Positions 57,919 through 64,000 of a stretch of DNA of 64,000 nucleotides are shown here, piece after piece. The number at the start of each line of letters is the position of its first letter. The first letter of the stretch is position 1. The DNA is from JAWKHR01 sp041394725. Its GTDB lineage: Bacteria > Acidobacteriota > Vicinamibacteria > Vicinamibacterales > SCN-69-37. The DNA lies in the NCBI GenBank assembly GCA_041394725.1, contig JAWKHR010000010.1, forward strand, positions 62,001 to 126,000, given 5' to 3'. The notes beneath the pieces were generated by a model, which did no database searches, was not told the origin of the DNA, and saw only the letters and a list, made by a program, of their open reading frames with translations. The position numbers were made by a program, and so were the translations under genes.

Positions 57919-58386
57919 ATGTCCATGACCCCGACACTCACATCCCAGCCGCGCCTGCGAGCGGCGTGCCTGCGCCACCTGGGGCCCTACCAGCAGATTG
58001 CCTCGACGTTCGCGCGTTTCGAGGCGATCGCGGAGGCGGCCGGCCTCTTCGACTCGCCACCACAACTGGTCGCCGTCTACCACGACAACCCGACGACGGT
58101 CCCGGCGGCGGAGCTTCGGTCGGATGCCGGCCTGCTGATCGCCGAGGGCACGGCCGTGCCCGACGGCCTCACGGAAGTCATCCTCGCGGCTGGCCAGTAC
58201 GTCCATGCCCGCCATCTGGGTCCATACGACACGCTGCCGGCCACCTGGGCCAGGCTGAAGGAGTCTCTGGCGAGCGGCAGCGGCCCGCGGCGAGGACCGG
58301 GGCCAGGTTATGAGATCTACCGGAACAATCCGATGACCGCCGCGCCGAAGGATCTGATCACCGACGTGTTCATTCCGGTCGCGTGA
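57919..58386 (+). CDS. GyrI-like small-molecule-binding domain protein
   Basis: 155 residues comprising one SHS2-type GyrI/AraC-effector domain: RAACLRHLGPYQQI at the N-terminus, LVAVYHDNPTTVPAAELRSD, YVHARHLGPYDTLPATWARL and the C-terminal YEIYRNNPMTAAPKDLITDV. The two HLGPY repeats are typical. Such stand-alone domains bind hydrophobic ligands or hydrolyse cyclopropane toxins. No DNA-binding part is attached. The 140 bp upstream hold nothing recognised. Confidence 0.87.
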   Translation: MSMTPTLTSQPRLRAACLRHLGPYQQIASTFARFEAIAEAAGLFDSPPQLVAVYHDNPTTVPAAELRSDAGLLIAEGTAVPDGLTEVILAAGQYVHARHLGPYDTLPATWARLKESLASGSGPRRGPGPGYEIYRNNPMTAAPKDLITDVFIPVA

Positions 58387-58485
58387 CGGCCGGCGGGCCG
58401 ACTGACGTCGCGACAGCGCACGGGCCGCGGGCCGGAAGACCGCGTTCGTCTGCGGCCGGGACGTCGTCGACGGGGCGGCGTCCTA

Positions 58486-58514
58486 TTGACGCGCGACAGG
58501 ACCGGCGCTATCTT
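58486..58514 (+). promoter_or_regulatory. Promoter of the PadR-ADOP pair
   Basis: TTGACG (58486-58491) and TATCTT (58509-58514) are separated by exactly 17 bp. Start of transcription near 58521. The following TCTATCGCATCACGACAGGAG leads into the PadR Shine-Dalgarno and may hold the PadR operator. Confidence 0.65.
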
Positions 58515-58540
58515 CTATCGCATCACGACAGGAGAGCCGC

Positions 58541-58870
58541 ATGCCACCTCGCAAGGACGTGCCATCCGGCACGCTGGACCTGCTCGCCCTCCGGATCATC
58601 GAGCGGGGCCCGATCCACGGATGGGGCCTGATGAACCGGCTGCGCGAGCTGACCGATGATGTCTTCCAGGTCACGCCGGGCGGCCTGTTCCCGGCCCTGC
58701 AGCGGCTCGAAGAGAACGGGTGGGTCTCGGGCAAGTGGGGGGTGTCCGAGAACAACCGGAAGGCGCGGTTCTACACGATCACGAAGGCGGGCCGGGCGCA
58801 GCTCGCCAGGGAACGGGACCACTGGAAGGCCGTGACCGTGGCCATCACGCGGGTACTGGAGGGCGCGTGA
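58541..58870 (+). CDS. PadR-family transcriptional regulator
   Basis: 109 residues. Winged helix: VPSGTLDLLALRIIERGPIH, GWGLMNRLREL, VTPGGLFPALQRLEENGWVS, ARFYTITKAGRAQLARERD. Short PadR proteins of this type lie directly before ADOP permeases in Acidobacteria and control them. AGGAGAG precedes the ATG. Its stop overlaps the permease GTG (GTGA). Confidence 0.93.
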   Translation: MPPRKDVPSGTLDLLALRIIERGPIHGWGLMNRLRELTDDVFQVTPGGLFPALQRLEENGWVSGKWGVSENNRKARFYTITKAGRAQLARERDHWKAVTVAITRVLEGA

Positions 58871-61560
58871 CCAGGCGACTCTCGCGCGTCCTGGCCATGG
58901 TTCGCCGCTGGTTCGACCGGGGCGCCCGGGATCGCACGCTCGACGCGGAACTCGAGTCGTTCGTCGAGCACGAGATCGATGCGCGGATGGCGGAGGGCCT
59001 GACGCCCGCCGAGGCGCGACGGACTGCGCTCGCCGCCATCGGCGGCCTCCAGCAGACGAGGGAGCAGGCCCGGGCGGCACGCACGGGCGCCGCGCTCGAC
59101 GCGCTGGCGCGCGACGCCCGGTACGCGGCGCGGAGCGTGCGCCGTTCGCCGGGCCTCTCGCTGGCCGTCGTCGGAAGCCTGGCGGTGGGCATCGGTGTCA
59201 CGGTCGTGGGCTCGGCGTTCACCAACGCATGGCTGTTCAGGGCGTATCCGGGCGTCACCGACCAGCAGCGCCTCGTGGACCTGGACCTTCGCCGGCTGCC
59301 GAACGGCCGGCCACCCGGCCAGCGACTGAACACCGTCGCCGACTACGAGGCGCTCCGCGAAGGCCTCTCGACCGTGGGCGACGTGGCGGCCACCACCGGG
59401 CAGCGGATCGCCGTGCAGCTGCCCGACCCGCACTCGGTTCTGGGACTCCTCGTCTCGGAGAACTACTTCGACGTCCTCGGCACGCGTGCGGCGCTGGGAC
59501 GGACCTTTCGTCCGGACGAGGCGGAGCCCGCGCGGGCGGCCGTCGCGGTGATCTCGCACCGGCTGTGGCGCGGTGCCCTGCGCGCGGATCCAGAGGTCGT
59601 CGGGCGGCCGATTCGGGCCGGAGGCGAGGTCGTGCGGATCGTCGGCGTCGCACCGCCGGACTTCGGCGGCACGACGGTCCGGCTCGGCTTCGAAGGGCCG
59701 GACGTCTGGCTGCCGCTGGCGCTCGCGACGCGGGTCGCGCCGGACGCCGCCACGGTCCTGCGGCCCGACGGATTGTCGTTCATCGCCCGGCTCAGGCCGG
59801 GCGCCGACGTCGCGGCCGTGCGTGCGGCCGCCGGCGCGGTGGCCGCGGAACGCGCGGTCGCCACCGCGTCGCCCTCCGGCGCCGCGCCGCCGCCCGGCGC
59901 CGCGTCCGTGTCCGCGGTGTCCGCGACGGACCCGTCCTTCCTGGCCCTGCGCGTGTTCCTGGTCATGACCATTCCGGTGCTCGTGCTCGTAGTCGCCTGC
60001 GTGAACGCGGCGAGCCTGACCCTGGCCCGAGGGTCCCGCCAGCGCCGAGAAGTCGCGATCCGTCTGGCGATTGGCGCGGAACGCGGTCGGATCGTCCGTC
60101 AGCTCGTGATCGAGAGCACCCTGCTCGCGTGCCTGGCGGCGGCGCTCGCGCTGCCGCTGGCGTGGGTGGTCCTGAGGGGCGTCAGCGGCCGCCTGTCGCT
60201 GCCGATGCCGATCGACGCCGCGGTCCTGGGCTGGGCGATCGTCACGACGGCGACGTGTGCCGTCGCCTCCGGCCTCCTGCCCGCCTTCCGCGTCACCGCG
60301 CGCGCGCCGCTGCAGGCGCTGAGCGTCTCGCGGGCGGCGACCGACTCGACGCCAGCCGAGTCCCGGGGCAAGCGCGTCCTGGTCGTGACGCAGATTGCCG
60401 TCTCGATTGGCGTGCTCGTCGCGGGCACGCAGCTGATCGCGCTCGTCGAAGGGCAGGGCGCGACGGGCGGGACGCCGCCGGACCGCCTCCTGATGGCGTC
60501 GTTCGACCTGGACCAGCTGCGCTACCCGCCGGACGCGGCCGACGTCTTCTATCGCCGGGTGCTCGATGCCACGTCCCGTCTGCCGGACGCCGAGGCCGTG
60601 GGCCTCGCCCGGCCGACGTCCGTGTGGACGTTCGGTCGCGGCAAGGGCCCGGGCTCGGTCATTGCCTGGGTGCCGGGACGCGAGGCGGAGATCGTGATCG
60701 GCGGCTACGCCGGCGGAGACCTCTTCGGTGCGATCGGGCTGCCCCTGCTGGCAGGGCGACCGTTCACGGCCGCGGATCGCACCGGACCGCCGCGAGTGGC
60801 CATCGTGAACTCGGTCTACGCGGAGTCCCTGCCCGGCCGTCAGGCGATCGGGCGGGCGATTCGCCTCGCCACCTGGCGGCGCCAGACCGGCGAGGAGGCG
60901 CAGGCCGAAGCCCGCGACGTCACCATCGTGGGCGTCGTCTCATCCGCCGGCGAGCGACAGTACACGATGGACGGCAGCCCCGTCGGCAAGATCTACGTGC
61001 CGTCGCCGCTCGGTGCGGAGCCCGCGCTCACGCTCTACGCGCGCAGTCGCGGCCCGGCCGGCGACCTGGCGGCCGCGGTGCGGCAGGCCGTGGGCGCGAT
61101 CGATCCGCGCGTCCCGATCGCCGACATGGGGTCGCTCGCCACGTTCAACGAGCGGGCGATGGGACCCTCGCACTGGCTCACGCGGATGTCCGCGCTCCTG
61201 GGCGTGATCGCGCTGCTGCTCGCCGCCGCGGGCCTGTTCGCCGCCGCGTCCCTTGTCGTCACGCTGCGCGCGCGGGAGTTCGCGGTGCGCCTGGCGCTCG
61301 GCGCGACGCCGCGTCGTGTCCTGACGCTCGTGCTCGCCCAGGCCTTGAAGACCGCCGCGATCGGGTTCCTCGTGGGCGGCACGCTGGCCCTCGGTGTCAG
61401 CCGCGTCATCGCGTCGCAGTTCCACGGCGCGACCGGCATCGACGTCCCGGCCCTCGGCTGGTCGTCCGCGTTGCTGGTCGCCGTCATGCTGGTCGCGAGC
61501 GCTTTCCCGGCGATGCGCGCGGCCCGCGTCGACCCCGTCGAAGCGCTCAAGCACGGGTAG
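58867..61560 (+). CDS. ADOP-type FtsX/MacB-like ABC permease
   Basis: 897 residues. N-terminal cytosolic ADOP region (LDAELESFVEHEIDARMAEG, TPAEARRTALAAIGG), then the first MacB-type unit: helix LSLAVVGSLAVGIGVTVVGS, a periplasmic domain (SENYFDVLGTRAALGRTF, ISHRLWRGAL), and FtsX helices with RGSRQRREVAIRLAIGAERG. A second unit after about residue 480 ends with FAVRLALGATPRRVLTLVLA and AARVDPVEALKHG. No ATPase gene is attached. Role unknown; related proteins act in lipoprotein or macrolide transport. Confidence 0.92.
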   Translation: MTRRLSRVLAMVRRWFDRGARDRTLDAELESFVEHEIDARMAEGLTPAEARRTALAAIGGLQQTREQARAARTGAALDALARDARYAARSVRRSPGLSLAVVGSLAVGIGVTVVGSAFTNAWLFRAYPGVTDQQRLVDLDLRRLPNGRPPGQRLNTVADYEALREGLSTVGDVAATTGQRIAVQLPDPHSVLGLLVSENYFDVLGTRAALGRTFRPDEAEPARAAVAVISHRLWRGALRADPEVVGRPIRAGGEVVRIVGVAPPDFGGTTVRLGFEGPDVWLPLALATRVAPDAATVLRPDGLSFIARLRPGADVAAVRAAAGAVAAERAVATASPSGAAPPPGAASVSAVSATDPSFLALRVFLVMTIPVLVLVVACVNAASLTLARGSRQRREVAIRLAIGAERGRIVRQLVIESTLLACLAAALALPLAWVVLRGVSGRLSLPMPIDAAVLGWAIVTTATCAVASGLLPAFRVTARAPLQALSVSRAATDSTPAESRGKRVLVVTQIAVSIGVLVAGTQLIALVEGQGATGGTPPDRLLMASFDLDQLRYPPDAADVFYRRVLDATSRLPDAEAVGLARPTSVWTFGRGKGPGSVIAWVPGREAEIVIGGYAGGDLFGAIGLPLLAGRPFTAADRTGPPRVAIVNSVYAESLPGRQAIGRAIRLATWRRQTGEEAQAEARDVTIVGVVSSAGERQYTMDGSPVGKIYVPSPLGAEPALTLYARSRGPAGDLAAAVRQAVGAIDPRVPIADMGSLATFNERAMGPSHWLTRMSALLGVIALLLAAAGLFAAASLVVTLRAREFAVRLALGATPRRVLTLVLAQALKTAAIGFLVGGTLALGVSRVIASQFHGATGIDVPALGWSSALLVAVMLVASAFPAMRAARVDPVEALKHG

Positions 61561-61576
61561 CGCCGGTGGCCGGCGC

Positions 61577-61582
61577 TATACT
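61577..61582 (+). promoter_or_regulatory. -10 element TATACT before the LamG-like gene
   Basis: TATACT in the context GCTATACTCCG, 21 bp before the ATG at 61604; transcription would start near 61589. The same context precedes the cobalamin riboswitch and occurs at 44292. Confidence 0.45.
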
Positions 61583-61603
61583 CCGCCCACCCCCGAGGTG
61601 CCC

Positions 61604-62767
61604 ATGCGAAGACCCGCCCGCGCCCTCCTCGCGCTCATCGCGGCGATCCTCGGCGCCGCCGGCGTCTCCGGCGCGCCGCGCCAGGGGCGCGATGCGCAGG
61701 GCCCGTGCTCCAAGGCGCCCGACGCGAACGTCCTCGTGAACCGCGACGCCAGCGGCGCCTGCGAGTACTTCACCGGCATCACGATGACGGACAACCCCGC
61801 GTCGGACGGCCGCAGCTACACCATCGTCCTTCGCACCGAGTTCGGCCGGACGCCGGACGAGTTCGGCTTCACGTTCGGCGAGGGAGAGCCCGACGCGGCG
61901 GGCGAGCGCACGGGCTTCCGGCTGGCGCTCGATCGGGACGGCCAGTACGCCCTGATGCGCTTCCGCGGATCGCGGCGGACGATGCTGATCGACTGGAGCC
62001 GGTCGGACGCGATCCGGCTGCAGGCCGAGAACGAGCTGCGGGTGATCACGACCCGCGGCGTGATCCGCTGCTTCGTCAACGGGCGGTACGTGGGCGGGTA
62101 CGGCGCGGACGTCCGCGCGGGACGCCTGGGCTACTACCTGAAGGGCGCCGGCCGGCTCGAGGTGCCGGAGCTCAACGTCTCCGACGGCCCGACGCTTCCG
62201 GCCGGCGTGCCGTGGCCCGGCCGCGTCGCCGTGGCGGACGACCTCGTCTCGGCGCGGCGCCTGCAGGTCGGCGGGGGCTTCGTCTGCCAGACCGCCTACG
62301 ACGACCAGGGCTACGTCGTCCGCGACGTCGCGCCGCGCGGGTTGTGCGACCTGCCGCTCCTCACGCTCGGCACGTTCGGCAGCCAGTTGCGGATCGAGGT
62401 CGAGGTGCTGCTGCGCGCGGGCGCGCTCAATCATTCGTTCGGCGTGTTCCTCGGGCGGCCGGCGAACGGTCGCGATCCGACGTACGTCGGCGCGATCGAC
62501 GGGCAGGGCACGTTCCAGTTCGCGCGGCGACAGGGCAGCTGGCAGCGGCTCACGCGGCTCCTCATTCACCCGGAGGTGCGCCGGGGGCTCGGCGTCTGGA
62601 ACCGGCTCGCGATCGACGTCCACGGCCGCACGCTGCGGGGGGTCGTCAACGGCGTCGAGGTCGGGCGCGCGGACGCCGGCGCGGACGTCGAGGGCCTGAT
62701 CGGCTTCTACGTGGACGAGCCGGGCATGGCCGTCGTCTTCCGGAACCTGCGGGTGCTGGAGCTGTAG
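61604..62767 (+). CDS. Secreted LamG/concanavalin-like protein, function unknown
   Basis: 387 residues. Signal peptide RALLALIAAILGAAGVSGA. Two jelly-roll-like halves: residues 50-200 with YTIVLRTEFGRTPDEFGFTF, FVNGRYVGGYGADVRAGRLG, and 220-387 with RIEVEVLLRAGALNHSFGVF, LAIDVHGRTLRGVVNGVEVG, GLIGFYVDEPGMAVVFRNLR. The paired pattern of evaluating a fill-in 'NG..VG' strand then 'G.IGFYV' is typical of laminin-G/3-keto-disaccharide hydrolase folds. No catalytic residues identified. Confidence 0.75.
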   Translation: MRRPARALLALIAAILGAAGVSGAPRQGRDAQGPCSKAPDANVLVNRDASGACEYFTGITMTDNPASDGRSYTIVLRTEFGRTPDEFGFTFGEGEPDAAGERTGFRLALDRDGQYALMRFRGSRRTMLIDWSRSDAIRLQAENELRVITTRGVIRCFVNGRYVGGYGADVRAGRLGYYLKGAGRLEVPELNVSDGPTLPAGVPWPGRVAVADDLVSARRLQVGGGFVCQTAYDDQGYVVRDVAPRGLCDLPLLTLGTFGSQLRIEVEVLLRAGALNHSFGVFLGRPANGRDPTYVGAIDGQGTFQFARRQGSWQRLTRLLIHPEVRRGLGVWNRLAIDVHGRTLRGVVNGVEVGRADAGADVEGLIGFYVDEPGMAVVFRNLRVLEL

Positions 62768-62827
62768 GGGACCGCAGCCGGTCCATCACGTCGAGCCGGC
62801 ACCACACACGCGGGGCGGGCGCGCGGG

Positions 62828-62928
62828 TCAGCCGTCCGGGCCGGTCCGGCCAGCCCGGATCGCGATCTGCTCACAGAAGGCGGACAGATCGCGGCGAGCT
62901 TCGTCGCGAGGACGGTGCTATCGACCAC
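62828..62928 (-). pseudogene. Relic of HepT-type toxin (internally deleted)
   Basis: The start VDSTVLATKLAAI overlaps the end of the MntA relic exactly as hepT does after mntA in type VII toxin-antitoxin loci. After about 13 residues the frame shifts to RRDLSAFCEQIAIRAGRTG and a stop at 62828, which looks like the C-terminal tail. The central helices with the catalytic Arg-x4-6-His are missing. Confidence 0.5.
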
Positions 62929-63240
62929 GGGCGGCCGCCGCGATCGCGCCGCGCACGAGCAGATCGTGCACGGGGCGCATGTCGAGGTAGTCGAGGACGG
63001 CCCTGGCCCTGCGCTCGGCGAGCGCCCGGTGATCGTGCTCGACGAGCAGGGTGCCGTCGCGGAAGATGCGATAGGCGAGTGCGGGCGGGGCCTCGTCCAG
63101 CAGGACGAGGTCCACGGGCCGTCCGGCCACGCGCTCCAGGTCGGTCACCAGCGCGCCGATCGCGCGCGCGTCGAGCGACGTTCCGGGAGTGAGACCGACG
63201 CCGACGTCCGTCCCGGAAACGCGACCCGCGCGTGCCGCTC
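62918..63240 (-). pseudogene. Relic of MntA-type nucleotidyltransferase antitoxin
   Basis: LVTDLERVAGRPVDLVLLDEAPPALAY...GTLLVEHDHRALAERRARAVLDYLDMRP is the C-terminal half of the MNT antitoxin fold. Upstream the frame stays open (GTDVGVGLTPGTSLDARAI), but the GS-x-A-x-G loop is only present in another frame (GSGTRGS), so the active site is disrupted. Sits between two ADOP permease genes and points against them. Confidence 0.6.
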
Positions 63241-63349
63241 CCGCGCCGGTCGATCCGGCGTCGTCCCCGATCGCGTGGCGCCCGGCCTCGCGCCGGGGCC
63301 GTTCGTCCCCGGCCCGGCTGGCACCGCGTTCGCAAGTCCCGCCGGCATC

Positions 63350-64000
63350 ATGAGCCCGCTCAGGACCGGCGTCCGCGCTCTCCTCAAGACCCCCGGGTTC
63401 ACGGCGGTGGCCGTGCTGACCCTGGCCGTGGCGATCGGCGCGAACGCCTCGCTGTTCTCGCTGTACGACCGGCTCGTGCTGCGGCCGGTCAGCCTGCCGA
63501 ATCCCGGTTCGCTCGTGGCCATCTGGGCGAGCAACCCGGAGCTCAACTTCAACGCGCCGGCGGTGTCGTGGCCGCGGTTCCAGGCCATCCGCGGCGCGAC
63601 GTCGTTCGCGTCGGCCGGCGTGAGCGCGTTCGACAACTTCACGCTGACCGGCGCGGGCGAGCAGCCCGACCAGCTCAACGGCCTCCGGGTGAGCGGCGCG
63701 TTCTTCGCGACGCTCGGCGTCGCGCCGGCGCGCGGGCGCGACTTCCGCGCCGACGAGGACGTGCCGAACGGCCCGAAGGTGGGCCTGATCAGCGACGAGC
63801 TGTGGACGTCGCGCTTCGGCCGGCGCGAGTCGATCGTGGGCGAGTCGATCCAGCTCAACGGCCAGCCGTGGGAGGTGGTGGGCGTCCTGCCGCCGATGAT
63901 GTCGCCGCCGTTCCGCCAGGTGCAGGTGTGGGCGCCGCGGGTGTTCGAGGTCGGGGGGTTGACGCCGGCGCAGGTGGACGCGGCGGCGGGGTACGCGCAG
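63350..64000 (+). CDS. ADOP-type FtsX/MacB-like permease (partial)
   Basis: 217 codons, open to the right edge. Starts MSPLRTGVRALLKTPGFTAV, directly at the first MacB-type membrane helix (VLTLAVAIGANASLFSLYD), without the N-terminal cytosolic region of the 58867 protein. The periplasmic domain follows (VSGAFFATLGVAPARGRDF, LISDELWTSRFGRRESIVGE, VVGVLPPMM). No PadR gene precedes it; instead the toxin-antitoxin relic lies divergently upstream. Confidence 0.9.
   Translation, partial: MSPLRTGVRALLKTPGFTAVAVLTLAVAIGANASLFSLYDRLVLRPVSLPNPGSLVAIWASNPELNFNAPAVSWPRFQAIRGATSFASAGVSAFDNFTLTGAGEQPDQLNGLRVSGAFFATLGVAPARGRDFRADEDVPNGPKVGLISDELWTSRFGRRESIVGESIQLNGQPWEVVGVLPPMMSPPFRQVQVWAPRVFEVGGLTPAQVDAAAGYAQ

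Overview
This 64 kb window of very GC-rich DNA (roughly 70 % by eye) most likely comes from an Acidobacteriota genome, probably class Vicinamibacteria. The pointers are a PadR regulator coupled to an acidobacterial-type duplicated permease (ADOP) and a second ADOP at the right edge, many secreted propeller and BNR proteins, a carboxypeptidase-like domain in front of a TonB receptor, and two genes of the futalosine menaquinone route (mqnD, mqnE). This assignment is inferred from gene content; no rRNA is present.

Layout. 1-768 (minus): zinc-finger anti-sigma factor and ECF sigma factor. 828-7381 (plus): TolC / HlyD / RND efflux operon ending in a universal stress protein. 7444-14328 (plus): complete SUF iron-sulfur operon (Rrf2 regulator, sufA, B, C, D, S, T, U) with a recognisable promoter, an IscR-like operator and a perfect hairpin element before sufU. 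14406-19815 (minus): membrane protein, a GlgE-like protein that has lost its catalytic residues, and a frameshift-riddled BNR/sortilin-like gene. 19905-23210 (plus): IscS-type desulfurase, mqnD and an SH3 protein. 23566-24374 (minus): ArsR plus SRPBCC pair. 24426-30500 (minus): cobalamin riboswitch, TonB receptor, ABC importer and a DUF71 ATP-pyrophosphatase, read as a B12 uptake/salvage operon. 30628-34303 (plus): YjbQ, mqnE, nadA with a structured leader, superoxide dismutase. 34567-38360: moeA, moaB, a GH3 beta-N-acetylhexosaminidase and a tRNA-Arg, nearly all damaged by indels. 38628-44137 (minus): Tat-exported sugar-isomerase-like protein, then a translationally coupled cyclopropane synthase / NTE-type lipase / cupin operon. 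44548-64000: mostly secreted or membrane proteins (CHAT-like protein, M20 peptidase, amidohydrolase, propeller proteins, an intact BNR protein, a duplicated-domain protein, PadR-ADOP pair), with relics of an MBL-fold hydrolase and of a HepT/MntA toxin-antitoxin pair.

Three things stand out. First, a GlgE-fold protein in which every catalytic carboxylate I can align is missing. Second, intergenic inverted elements about 250-270 bp long, each built from its own short degenerate word (GGGGACGTGG-like, CATGAAGG-like, ATTGGCGATTG-like), which look like one architectural class with unrelated sequences. Third, indels concentrated in a few zones (17458-19815, 35150-38360, and single sites in the HlyD, sufC and SH3 genes); a damaged tRNA in one zone favours sequencing or assembly error over true gene decay.
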